From positions 372,001-436,000 of the forward strand of contig NZ_CP051677.1 in the NCBI RefSeq assembly GCF_012849055.1: DNA of 64,000 nt, read 5' to 3'. Positions 26,725 through 36,400 of this stretch are shown here, piece after piece. How positions within the stretch are numbered: the stretch's first letter is position 1; each line of letters begins with the position of its first letter. A program made the position numbers and the translations under genes. The DNA is from Spirosoma rhododendri. Lineage in GTDB: Bacteria > Bacteroidota > Bacteroidia > Cytophagales > Spirosomataceae. Below the pieces are notes generated by a model. It saw only the letters and a list, made by a program, of their open reading frames with translations. It did no database searches and was not told the origin of the DNA.

Positions 26725-27360
26725 TCAATTGATAAGCTGTTCGCGCAGGGCTTTGGCAACGGCTTCGGTGCCGCACTGTACGTGGAGTTTCTGGTAGATA
26801 TTTTTCAAATGCCGCCGGACGGTTTCGACCGAAATACTGCACCGATGCCCGATCATGCGGTAGGTGTACCCCTGCGTAAGCAACTGCAAAATCTCTTTCT
26901 CCCGATCGGTGATGCCGTAGGGCTGCTGTTTGGGCGGGGCTACCTGCGAAAACGTTTTCAGCACCCGCCGGGCAATACCGGGCGACATCGGTCCACCGCC
27001 TTCCATCACGTCGGTCAGCGCATTGAGCAGGTGGGTAGCGGTGTGTTTTTTCAGCAGATAGCCGTCGGCCCCGTTGCTCAGGCAGGCAAACAGCCGGTCG
27101 TCGTCTTCAAAGACGGTGTGCATCAGCACCTTGATTCGTACGTCGGTTTCTTTCAGCAACCGGACGCACTCGATGCCGTCTCGCCCCGGCATGTCGATAT
27201 CCATCAGCACCACGTCGGGGCGGTCGCGCTTCAGCTGCTCCACTACCTGCTGCCCGTTGGCGTAGGCTCCTACGACCAGCAGATCGTCGGTGCTGCCGAT
27301 CATTGTCTGGAGCAGTGACCGGAGTTCGTCGTTGTCTTCGTAGATGGAAACCGCTGTCAT
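26725..27360 (-). CDS. LuxR/NarL-type response regulator
   Basis: A protein of 211 residues. The receiver domain (residues 3-120) has acidic residues in IYEDND, the phospho-acceptor Asp54 in VLMDIDMPG and the conserved Lys in YLLKKHTA. The C-terminal LuxR helix-turn-helix (about 150-205) reads ITDREKEILQLLTQGYT ... SISVETVRRHLKNIYQKL. It is downstream of the propeller kinase in the same direction and should be its partner. In the gap upstream of its ATG, on the same strand, lies a half-copy of a motif found before the operon at 30614 and the gene at 43147 (27421-27441), consistent with autoregulation. A longer upstream frame overlaps this site and is less likely. Confidence 0.9.
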   Translation of the reverse strand: MTAVSIYEDNDELRSLLQTMIGSTDDLLVVGAYANGQQVVEQLKRDRPDVVLMDIDMPGRDGIECVRLLKETDVRIKVLMHTVFEDDDRLFACLSNGADGYLLKKHTATHLLNALTDVMEGGGPMSPGIARRVLKTFSQVAPPKQQPYGITDREKEILQLLTQGYTYRMIGHRCSISVETVRRHLKNIYQKLHVQCGTEAVAKALREQLIN

Positions 27361-27420
27361 GGTCGAAAGAGGCCGGGGTGAACGGGTGGCCGAACAAAGT
27401 ACCGGCATCGGTACGGGTTT

Positions 27421-27441
27421 GTCAATAACCCTTTCGGGTCA
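27421..27441 (-). promoter_or_regulatory. partial copy of the shared motif, upstream of the response regulator
   Basis: On the minus strand it reads GACCCGAAAGGGTTATTGAC, sharing AAAGGGTTATTG with the site at 30535-30559. It lies about 60-80 bases upstream of the response-regulator start and oriented toward it. It overlaps the end of the kinase gene. Confidence 0.5.
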
Positions 27442-30400
27442 GGCCGAAACCGGGAACGTCAGCCGGAGCGATGTGCCCTGCCCCGGCGCGGAACTGATCT
27501 GTAGCGTACCGCCAAGCTGCCGCGCGCGGGTCTGCATGTTGCGCAGGCCATTGCGGTCGGTATCGGCGTTGGTATCGAAACCCCGGCCGTTGTCCCAGAC
27601 CGTCAGATGCAGCTGCGGGTGCGCGTAGCTGATAAGCAGCCGGGCCTGCGTAGCCTGCGCGTGTTTGACCATGTTGTTGACGGCTTCTTTGGCGATCAGG
27701 TAAAAATCCTGCCGCTTCTCCATCGACAGGCTGAGCCGGTCGAGCCCGTCGGGGATGGCGATTTCGTACTGAATTCCCGACGCTTCAAACAGTTCGGCCG
27801 CGTAGCGATTGATGCGGGCGATCAGGCTGCCCAGCCCGTCGTTGGTTGGGTTGATACTCCACACGATGTCGTCCAGCGCACTGCTTACCTGCCGTGCTTC
27901 GCTCACAATGCGTTCGACCATCGGCTCCGACGGGTGGTTTTTGGGCAGACCACGCTGAATCATTGTCCCCAGAATATCGATACCGCTGATGGACGAACCG
28001 ATTTCGTCGTGCAGGTCGGCCGAGATCCGGTTACGGATGCGCTGCACCCGCAGAATCTGATTGATCCGGTAGCGGTACAGCCCGTACAGCCCCCCGGCAA
28101 ACAGCAGCCCGATCAGTAACCGGAACCACCACGTCTGGTAGTAGGCCGGCAGCACATCGATAGCCAGTTGCGTGACCTGCCGCGACCACTGCCCGGCTGC
28201 ATTGGCGGCTTTCAGGCTCAGCACGTAGCGGCCCGGCGCGAGGTTGGTGTAATAGGCGCGGTGGTGCGTACCGCTGTAATTCCAGCCGGTGTCGAACCCG
28301 TCCAGCCGGTAGGCATACTGACTGGTTGGCATGCGGTCGTAGGTCATGACGCTGAAGCCGACGCTGAACGCATTATCGGCGGGGCTAAGCCGGATGGGTT
28401 TTGCCGCATCGAACGACCGCTCCCGCTCCTGGATACGCAACGAGTTGACAACGACCGGCGGCAGTGATTCCCGGTGCAGCAGCCGGTCGGTGACGATGTA
28501 GTCGAACCCGTTTTGCTGCCCCACAAACAGTTCGCGCCCCCGGTGAATGTAGAGGGCGGCTGTTACGTTGGTACGGCTCAGCCCATCGCCAACCGTGAAC
28601 CGCCTGATCTGCCGGGTGCGGGGGTCGTAAACCTGCAAGCCATCGCACGTACCGATCCAGATACGGCCCGCGCCATCTTCCGCCAGCCGCCGGGTTTCGC
28701 GGTCGTAGAGGCCGTTGCGTGACGTCAGTACGGTGAGCAGCGTGCCGTCGGGCGCACTCTCCGTGACGCTCCCCCAACGCGCTGCCCATACGTGCCCACT
28801 CCGGGCCACGAGCAGCGCGTTGGTCGCCGGATCGTCGAACTGTCGGCGGCTGTGGTGGTCGGCAGGTACGAACCGGTGGCCGGGTTCGGTCACGCAGTAC
28901 GGCCCCCGATACGTAGCCAGCCAGATTTGCCCCGCTTTATCCGCTTTGATATCAGTCAGGAAATTATTGTTGGCGTACATGGCCCGAATCTCGGCCTCCG
29001 GCCAGTAGTGCAGGGGTTGCCCGGTCTGGATGGCCAGCACCCGCAGCCCTTCGTCGTTGTTGCCCACCCACAGCCGCTGCTGCCGGTCGATCAGGCCGTG
29101 ATCCACGAAGGGCACCGAGAACAGCCGCCCCGCCCGCTGTGCCGCCGGTTCGGGTACGAACCGACCGGCGGATGGGTCGTAAACCAGCACACCATCGCCC
29201 CGGTAACTCCAGTTGCGCAGGCCAATCCAGAGCCGCCCGTCGCCGGTTTGCTGCACCCACATCGTTTCGGCCTGCGACTCAGGATACCGCACCAGCGTAA
29301 ACTGGTTAGTCGGCCGGTGCCAGCGAATCAGGCCCGTGTGCGATAACCCCAGCCAGAACGTTTGCCCGGTGGTATCGCGCTGATCGGGGCAGATGACGTT
29401 GACCAGCACGGGCTGCCGAACCAGCGCGGGGGGCAGGGTAACGGGCTCAACGCGGCTATCCTGCGGGTTGTATTTGAGCACGCCATCCGACGTACCGACC
29501 CACAGCATACCGCTGCCGGGGTCGCGAAACAGCGCGTAAACGGCGAATGGATCGGGCCAGGTGACGGGCACCGCTACGAACCGCTGCTGTTCGGGCCGGA
29601 ACGCCAGCAGACCGCTTTCGTCACCCACCCACAGCAGCCGACGCCCGGTTTCATCCTGCCCTTCCGCCACGCAGTTGATACCGGCCGGTCGACCGGTTTG
29701 TGTAAAAAACGTAAACTGACTGGTGTGGGGGTCGAACCGGAGCAGGCCGTGGTCATACGAACCAATCCAGAGAATCCCCTGCGCATCGACACAGCCCCGA
29801 CTCAGGTAAACAGACAGCCGCCGGGCCGGATCGGCACAGTCGGGGCCAAGTACGCAGACGAACCGGTTGGCCCGGCGGTCGAACCGGAACAGGCCGTTAT
29901 CACTCCCGACGACCCAGAGTGTACGCTGGCTGTCTTCCAGAAAATCCTGCACCTTGATACCCCGGTAGGTAGTATGCCGCAACGGATAATGCCGGACTAC
30001 GCCCGTTCGCAGGTCGATCCGGCCAATGCCGCTGGTATCGCCAAACCAGCCTTCGTTGGCCGTACTGCGGTAGAAGCGACCCGTGGCAGTGGGGGTATTC
30101 GGTACGGGCGTCAGGTGCAGCGCGTTGGGTTCGATCCGGCAGATACCCCGTCGGTCGCTGGCCAGCCACATCCGGTTGGCCGAATCAGCCGCCAGCCCCG
30201 TAACGAGGTAGGTTTCGGGTAGCAGGAAGGGGCGAAACGTCGACCCGTCGTAGCGGACCGGACACCGGCGCGTGCCGAACCAGATGAATCCCTGCCGGTC
30301 TTTGGTGATGCTATAGACGGCCCCGCCGGGCAGTCCGTCGGCTTCGGTCAGCTGGTCGAACCACACGTTGGGTGCCTGCGCCCGGAGCCGCCCAACGGAA

Positions 30401-30450
30401 CCGATGTGCAGCACCAGTACCACGACAAGTATAGATAGCCGTTTTCCCAT
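27439..30450 (-). CDS. two-component propeller sensor histidine kinase (HisKA_3)
   Basis: A protein of 1003 residues. Signal peptide (MGKRLSILVVVLVLHIGSVGRLRAQ), then about 12-14 periplasmic Reg_prop repeats (motifs such as GFIWFGTRR, LWIGSYDHGLLRFDP, RIWIGTCDGLQVYDP) that should form two beta-propellers, then a Y_Y_Y domain (about 655-740), one transmembrane helix (WWFRLLIGLLFAGGLYGLY, about 775-793), and a HisKA_3/HATPase_c kinase. Phospho-acceptor His814 lies in ADLHDEIGS; N-box Asn925 in KEAVNNMVKHA; G-boxes DNGRGF and GLRNMQTRARQLGG. It is not a hybrid with its own receiver; the separate response regulator follows. Relatives sense polysaccharide fragments or other envelope signals. It is divergent from a five-gene surface operon, so it probably controls that operon. 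Confidence 0.9.
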   Translation of the reverse strand: MGKRLSILVVVLVLHIGSVGRLRAQAPNVWFDQLTEADGLPGGAVYSITKDRQGFIWFGTRRCPVRYDGSTFRPFLLPETYLVTGLAADSANRMWLASDRRGICRIEPNALHLTPVPNTPTATGRFYRSTANEGWFGDTSGIGRIDLRTGVVRHYPLRHTTYRGIKVQDFLEDSQRTLWVVGSDNGLFRFDRRANRFVCVLGPDCADPARRLSVYLSRGCVDAQGILWIGSYDHGLLRFDPHTSQFTFFTQTGRPAGINCVAEGQDETGRRLLWVGDESGLLAFRPEQQRFVAVPVTWPDPFAVYALFRDPGSGMLWVGTSDGVLKYNPQDSRVEPVTLPPALVRQPVLVNVICPDQRDTTGQTFWLGLSHTGLIRWHRPTNQFTLVRYPESQAETMWVQQTGDGRLWIGLRNWSYRGDGVLVYDPSAGRFVPEPAAQRAGRLFSVPFVDHGLIDRQQRLWVGNNDEGLRVLAIQTGQPLHYWPEAEIRAMYANNNFLTDIKADKAGQIWLATYRGPYCVTEPGHRFVPADHHSRRQFDDPATNALLVARSGHVWAARWGSVTESAPDGTLLTVLTSRNGLYDRETRRLAEDGAGRIWIGTCDGLQVYDPRTRQIRRFTVGDGLSRTNVTAALYIHRGRELFVGQQNGFDYIVTDRLLHRESLPPVVVNSLRIQERERSFDAAKPIRLSPADNAFSVGFSVMTYDRMPTSQYAYRLDGFDTGWNYSGTHHRAYYTNLAPGRYVLSLKAANAAGQWSRQVTQLAIDVLPAYYQTWWFRLLIGLLFAGGLYGLYRYRINQILRVQRIRNRISADLHDEIGSSISGIDILGTMIQRGLPKNHPSEPMVERIVSEARQVSSALDDIVWSINPTNDGLGSLIARINRYAAELFEASGIQYEIAIPDGLDRLSLSMEKRQDFYLIAKEAVNNMVKHAQATQARLLISYAHPQLHLTVWDNGRGFDTNADTDRNGLRNMQTRARQLGGTLQISSAPGQGTSLRLTFPVSA

Positions 30451-30534
30451 ACCCTCGCCCTGATTTAGGTGTAACGCTGTCGGTCAGCAAGTTAGATTCT
30501 TTTACACAAATCCGGGTATGCGTTTACCACTTCC

Positions 30535-30559
30535 TCAATGGGTGTAAAGGGTTATTGCC
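30535..30559 (+). promoter_or_regulatory. shared regulatory motif upstream of the surface operon
   Basis: Reads TCAATGGGTGTAA then AGGGTTATTGCC. It matches 22 of 25 positions at 43049-43073. It lies 55 bases before the ATG of the PKD lipoprotein gene. Additional GGTGTAA and TTACAC half-sites occur at 30468-30474 and 30502-30507 in the same divergent region. It could be a response-regulator site or an alternative-sigma promoter element. Confidence 0.6.
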
Positions 30560-30613
30560 CTCCGTATGGCTACGCGGGAATTTTACAGCCGTAAACTTTC
30601 CTCATCCAATGCC

Positions 30614-31735
30614 ATGAACGTTACCAATCAGGCTTCCCTCCACACGGGTTACATCCTACTTATCGGGCTCTTTATGCTGGTCGGCTGTAAGACCAAAACC
30701 CCGGCTCCGCTCACTCCCAAAGCCAGCTTCCGGGTTGCCAGCCCCAACTGCACCGCCCCCTGCGACCCGGGCATTACCAACCTGTCGCAGTACGCCGTCA
30801 GCTACCGCTGGGACTTCGGCGACGGCGGCACATCGACGCAGGAAACACCCCAGCACACCTACACCAAAGGCGGCAGCTACGCCATCAAACTGACTGTTAC
30901 GGGCGAAGAAAATCAGCAGGCCGACACGACGATTACGGTGTCGCTCCAGAGCCCGACGCCGGTAGCGGCCTTTACCGTGCAGAACAACAACTGCACAGCC
31001 GCCTGCGAAATCGGCTTCACCAACCAGTCGACCTACGGCAACACCTACGCCTGGGACTTTGGCGACGGCGGTACGGCTACCGATGCGAACCCAAAACATA
31101 CCTACACGAAGGGTGGCACGTATACCGTCAAACTCACGGCAAACGGCGATCAGGGTAAGAGTGGCTCAGCCACCCAGACCGTTACGATCAAAACCCCGCC
31201 ACCAGTCGCCAACTTCCTGATTCAGAACGATAACTGCATCGTACCCTGTACCGTCGTACTGCAAAACCAGTCGACCAATGCGACGAGTTATTCGTGGCGC
31301 ATTCTGACGAGCTACCCCAATGCGACGGCCCTCTACCGGACTGCCACGGACGTTAGTCCCAGTCAGCCGTATGACGCCGTATCTCCGTTTGTCAACGGTG
31401 GTCGGCTGGGGTATATGGCTGAGCTAACAGCGACGGGGCCGGGCGGCACGGCGACCGTGAAGAAGGCCATTACCATTCGTCCACCCGTTCCCACGTCCAT
31501 CTTCACGTACCAGACAGTAAACCGGGCCGATGGTACTTACATCCAGCTCATCAATCAGTCGCGCGATGCTACATCCTACAAATGGTACTACGGCTCAGGG
31601 CAGACATCGACGCTGGAAACCCCGCCCGCTTATAAATACATTGGAGCACAGGGGGTTACACTTGACGTCTTCAACGAGACGTCAACCAGTCGGCGTCAGA
31701 CTGTGATTGAATTACCTCGACCTATCCTGAAATGA
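30614..31735 (+). CDS. PKD-repeat lipoprotein, first gene of the surface operon
   Basis: A protein of about 373 residues. The lipoprotein signal peptide ends at LVGC (LIGLFMLVGCKTK), so it should be anchored to a membrane, probably the outer one. Four PKD-type Ig domains follow, each beginning F-x-V/I/Y-Q-x-x-N and a Cys pair; the first two keep the classical YRWDFGDGG / YAWDFGDGG ... HTYTKGG, the last two are degenerate. PKD domains mediate protein or glycan contacts. A longer frame starts at ATG 30566, but ATG 30614 places the lipobox correctly. The stop overlaps the next start by four bases (ATGA), a sign of translational coupling. No catalytic domain. Confidence 0.82.
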   Translation: MNVTNQASLHTGYILLIGLFMLVGCKTKTPAPLTPKASFRVASPNCTAPCDPGITNLSQYAVSYRWDFGDGGTSTQETPQHTYTKGGSYAIKLTVTGEENQQADTTITVSLQSPTPVAAFTVQNNNCTAACEIGFTNQSTYGNTYAWDFGDGGTATDANPKHTYTKGGTYTVKLTANGDQGKSGSATQTVTIKTPPPVANFLIQNDNCIVPCTVVLQNQSTNATSYSWRILTSYPNATALYRTATDVSPSQPYDAVSPFVNGGRLGYMAELTATGPGGTATVKKAITIRPPVPTSIFTYQTVNRADGTYIQLINQSRDATSYKWYYGSGQTSTLETPPAYKYIGAQGVTLDVFNETSTSRRQTVIELPRPILK

Positions 31736-33441
31736 TGCGGCCCGTTCGTCAACTCTACCCGATGAGCCGCATCGGATGTGTGCTGTTTGGGCTGCTGCTG
31801 AGTGCGGTTGCGGGTTACGCGCAGGACCTCGGCAGCCTGGGTAAGCAGAAGCCGTTCGCCATTTCGGGGGCGCTCAACGTCACCGTCGACGGGTACAACA
31901 ACGTGCAGGGCCGCGAACGGCTCGACCCGCTGGCCTGGACAATCAGTGGGTCGCCGACGCTCTCGATCTACGGCATCAGCCTGCCGATCTACGTGCTCAT
32001 CAACAACCAGTCGCGGTCGCTGACGGGGCCGTATCAGCAGTTCGGCATGAGTCCGACTTACAAATGGATTCGGGTTCACGCGGGCTACCGGAACCTGTCG
32101 TTTTCGCCCTACACGCTGGCGGGGCGGCTGTTTCTGGGCGGGGGTATCGAGCTGACGCCGGGCAAATTACGGCTGGCGGCCATGTACGGGCAATTCGAGA
32201 AAGCGCAGCCCGCCGACTCGCTCCGGTTCGTACTAGCCGACGTGCCCCCGCCAGCACCCCGCTTTCAGCGAACAGGCTACGCCGTGAAAGTCGGGTACGG
32301 CACGGCCAACAGCTTTATCGACCTGATTTATTTCCGGGCGAAAGACAACGTCGGTTCGATCCGGTTTCCGGCCAATACGCGCATCGCCCCCGACGAAAAC
32401 GCGGTCGTGGGGCTGTCGTCGCAACTGACGTTTCTGAAGCATTTCACCTGGAGCGCCAACCTCGGCATCAGTGCGTACACCCGCGACATCCGACGGTCGG
32501 AAAATACCGATGTACTCGATCAGGCACCGTGGCTGCGCACGTTCATCGTGCCCCGCACCGGTACGCAGGTCGGCTACGCGGGCGAGAGCAGCCTCAGCTA
32601 TTCATCGACCCTGCTGACGATGCAGCTACAAGTGCGGCAGATTTCAGCGGAGTACCAGTCGATGGGTGCCTACTTTTTCAACAACGACCTGCGTGAAATC
32701 ACCGTCAGCCCGTCGTTGGTGCTGCTGGACGGTAAGGTGCAGGTTAGTGGGAGTTACGGCTACCAGCAGGACAATGTCAGCAACCTGCGCCCGACGACCA
32801 CGACGAGGCAGATCGGGTCGGCCAACGTCACGGTGCAGCCCAATCAGGTGTTCAGTATGCTGATGAGCTATTCGAACTACGGCACCTCGCAGCGAGGCAC
32901 CGAACGCATCATCGACACGCTTAAAATTCAACAGGTCAACCAGAGTGTAATTATCGCTCCGCGCTTGTTTTTCAACGGCGAAGCGGTGCAGCACACGCTG
33001 TCGGCCTTTGTCAGTTACCAGAACGCCAACGATGTCAACACCGTCTCGCAGGTCCGCACGGATTTCAACAACATCCTGGCGAATCTGAACTACGCGTATA
33101 CCCGCCCGAAAGAACGGCTGTCGCTGACGCCGGGGCTGTCGGCCATCCGCAACTTCGTGCCGGGCTACAACACGCAGTCGTTCGGCGCAACGGTGATTGC
33201 CAGTAAGGGCTTCGACAAGGGCAAACTCAACACGTCGCTAAGCGGCAACTATTACCAGAATTTTTATGAGGGCGCGGCCAACGGTTATACCCTCCGCACC
33301 CGGCTGAGTGGCCGTTACCGCCCCGCCGGTACGCACGAGTTCAGCCTGAGCGTCGCCAGCACCATCAACCAGGACAAGGTCGTACAGAGCCGCAACTTCA
33401 CCGAACTCTTCGGGCAGGTCGGCTACGGTCTATCGTTTTAA
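31732..33441 (+). CDS. outer-membrane beta-barrel protein of the surface operon
   Basis: A protein of 569 residues. Signal peptide (MSRIGCVLFGLLLSAVAGYAQ from the inner Met11; the ATG at 31732 overlaps the preceding stop), then alternating beta-strand patterns throughout and an aromatic C-terminus (QVGYGLSF), as in outer-membrane barrels. It contains many Tyr/Arg-rich strands and no plug or TonB box, so it is more like a porin or export channel than a TonB receptor. I do not recognise a named family. Its fixed position between the PKD lipoprotein and the 2054-residue protein suggests it anchors or exports one of them. Confidence 0.75.
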   Translation: MMRPVRQLYPMSRIGCVLFGLLLSAVAGYAQDLGSLGKQKPFAISGALNVTVDGYNNVQGRERLDPLAWTISGSPTLSIYGISLPIYVLINNQSRSLTGPYQQFGMSPTYKWIRVHAGYRNLSFSPYTLAGRLFLGGGIELTPGKLRLAAMYGQFEKAQPADSLRFVLADVPPPAPRFQRTGYAVKVGYGTANSFIDLIYFRAKDNVGSIRFPANTRIAPDENAVVGLSSQLTFLKHFTWSANLGISAYTRDIRRSENTDVLDQAPWLRTFIVPRTGTQVGYAGESSLSYSSTLLTMQLQVRQISAEYQSMGAYFFNNDLREITVSPSLVLLDGKVQVSGSYGYQQDNVSNLRPTTTTRQIGSANVTVQPNQVFSMLMSYSNYGTSQRGTERIIDTLKIQQVNQSVIIAPRLFFNGEAVQHTLSAFVSYQNANDVNTVSQVRTDFNNILANLNYAYTRPKERLSLTPGLSAIRNFVPGYNTQSFGATVIASKGFDKGKLNTSLSGNYYQNFYEGAANGYTLRTRLSGRYRPAGTHEFSLSVASTINQDKVVQSRNFTELFGQVGYGLSF

Positions 33442-33453
33442 CCCATCCTCACC

Positions 33454-36400
33454 ATGAAGCCGTTACTACTCTTTTGCGCCCTGCTGATCCTGCGCCCGCT
33501 ATACGCGCAGGTCACGGTGCAGACACTGATACCGCCCCCCTACAGCCCCTACCTGTACGACTATCAGGAACAGTTTGCCGACCGTAACGCCATCGTACTG
33601 ACCAACACCTCGCGGCAGGCCGTAACGCTGATGCTGCGGGGTGAACTGACCGGCCGAACCAACGGCGTCCGGGTCTATACCTCGCCTAACTACCGGCCAG
33701 CTCGCCCCATCGAACTCCAGCCGGGGCAGTCGCAACGCTTTACGCTGGCCGAAGGCAATCAGGATTATCTGGACCGCAAAAACCTCGAAGTCGCCGGGGT
33801 CGACAATGCGACGCAGACGCAGATTCTGACGACGGGTCTGCTGCCGCCGGGTAGTTACGACCTCTGCCTGCTGGCGTACCGCTACGATAACGGCCAACCC
33901 GTCGGGACGCCGTACCGGGGCTGCACCGTGCTGAACATCACGTACCTCGAACCGCCCCGGCTCGTTCAGCCAACCTGCGGGCGCGACCTGCTCATCCGGC
34001 CCAACGAACCCAATCAGACGCTGTTTAGCTGGACCCCGCCCGTCGGCAATATCGGCGGAGCGCGGCTGACGTACGACTTTTACCTGGTGAAGGTGCCGCC
34101 CGGCCAGAACCCCAACGACGCTATCAACAACGCCATCGACCGGCGCGTGGGCAACCCCTTTATCGAGCGCGACCTGACGACGACCTCGTTCAACTACGGC
34201 GTGGCCGAACCACCCCTGACCGAAGGCGACTACGCGTGGCGGGTCATCGCCCGCGACCCCGACGGACGCACGGTTTTTCAGAATCAGGGCCGCAGCAACT
34301 ACTGCACGTTCACGACCCGCAACGCAGCCGCCCCGCCCGTAGCGCCCGCAGCAGCGGTACTCGCCCAGCAGCCCGCCAAACCCAAACTACCCACCGGGCC
34401 GATGCGTACGATGATGGCCGTCGCGCCGGGCGTCAGCCCCTGCGTCGACGTGACAGCCCCCGCCGACAACGCACCCGTGGCGGGCAATTACCAGAATCAG
34501 ACCGTCAAAATCGGCAAATTCGACCTGACCATCGACGATATCGCGGCCGACGGTGGCGGCTATACCGGTAAAGGGCGCATCCGCTGGAACGGCGTACCGG
34601 TACGGGTGTCGTTCACCACGATTCAGATCAACGCTGCCAAACAGGTAATTGCAGGCTACGCCAACGGCATCGACGACGCTTTTCGTGAACCGGGTGTCGA
34701 TCTGGCATCGGGTAACCTGAGCGATTTGAGTAACCTGACTGGTCCGGCCGTCAAGACCTACGTCGACCATCTGAAAAACAACCTCTACGATCAGGGTAAA
34801 GCCGCCGTGGCGGTGCCACTGCCGCTGGGTTACGATGCGGGTAGCGGGCTGATCGGTATCAACTACATGCGATTTACGCCCACCGGTGCCGATATGGGGC
34901 TGGTATTCAACATGGAGATGCCCGAGGCCAATTCGTACCTCGCGCTGGCGGGCGTCGGCATCTGCATGGACCCCGACCGGCTTATCCCAAACAACGCACT
35001 GCTTTACCTGCTGAAAGACTTTACCGTACCGTTTACCCCGCTGACGTTCAAAACGGGCAACCTCGCCCCCGCCAACCCGACCGGCACCTTCGCCGAACTG
35101 ACCGCTGCCGAGGGGCTGAAACGCATTCACGGCGAACTGGCGCTGAACCTCGGCAGTAGTATGCTACAACTGGACGATGGCAACGGCAACGTAGTACCCG
35201 GCGACGTGACGGCGACGCTCACCACCGACTTTACAAAATGGGCCGACTGGGTAGCCGACGTTAAACTGCCGCCCGCCTTTACGCTGGCTCCGCTGGCGGG
35301 TTTTACGCTTAAAGGAGTCAGCGTGCAGTACGACCACTCCGACCTGCGCAACTCGCCCACCTTTGCGCCACCCACCGAATACACCGGCGAACGTGGCCCG
35401 ACGTTTCAGGGGTTGTACCTCAACGAATTGCAGGTGTTGCTTCCCAAATCCTTCGCCGGGCAAAACGGCAACCGTACGGGATTTGCGGCTAAAAACTGCC
35501 TGTTTGCCAGTGGTGAATTTACGGGGCGACTAGCGCCGACAACCAATCCGCTGCTCGACTACAACGTGGGTTCGATGGGCAACTGGGGCTTCTCGATCGA
35601 CGACTTCGAGATTCTGTTCGTGCAGAACCGCTTCGAGCGGGGTGGCATGAACGGCAAAATCCAGTTTCCGATCAGCACCGATTATTTTACGTATACGACA
35701 ACCCTGCGCGACAACCTGAAAAACCTTCAGTTCGTGGTGCAGCCGAAACCGGGCGGCTACACAATTCCACTCTGGGCCGCCGACATGAGCCTGGAGGAAA
35801 CCTCACATATCCTGGTGGGTCTGCAAAACAGCAACCCGGTGATGGACATGAGGTTAAACGGCAAAATTCAGATCAACACCGCGAAAGTATCTACCGCAGT
35901 AGCTCTGGCGCTGCCCAAACTGTTCTTCGAGAATTTCACCGTCTCGAATCAGAACAGTCCGGGCGCGGCCAGTGGCGGGGGCGTTTACGTCAATCCGGGT
36001 AGCTGGAAACTGGTCGGCGGTATTTTCAGGGATACGCCCTCAGACGCCCCCGTGCCGGGTGCGCGCAGCGGTGGCCCGTTTGCCCCCGACGCGCCCGAAC
36101 CGGGCTGGGTACCCGGCAACGACGGCGGGCTGGCGGGCTTCCCCATCGAGATTGCTCCACCCAAAGCCGTGGCCAATGCCAACGGGATGGGCGTCGAACT
36201 GGGGGCGTATGTGTCGCTGGGCGAGGCATCGGCCAACATCATGCAGGCTAATGGCTTCGTGCAGATTCTGGGGAAGATTACGCTGGACCCGGTTAAAAAG
36301 CGGCCCACGCCGTCGTTTGGCGGGATCCACCCGACCCGCTTCGGCATCAAAGGCAGCTTCGGCGGAGGTGAAGTCAGTGCGGCTATCGATTTGTATTATG

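Noticed and set aside
30100..30180. GGTTCGATCC, reminiscent of a tRNA T-loop
   Set aside because: It lies inside the kinase coding sequence, and no cloverleaf or acceptor stem can be built around it.
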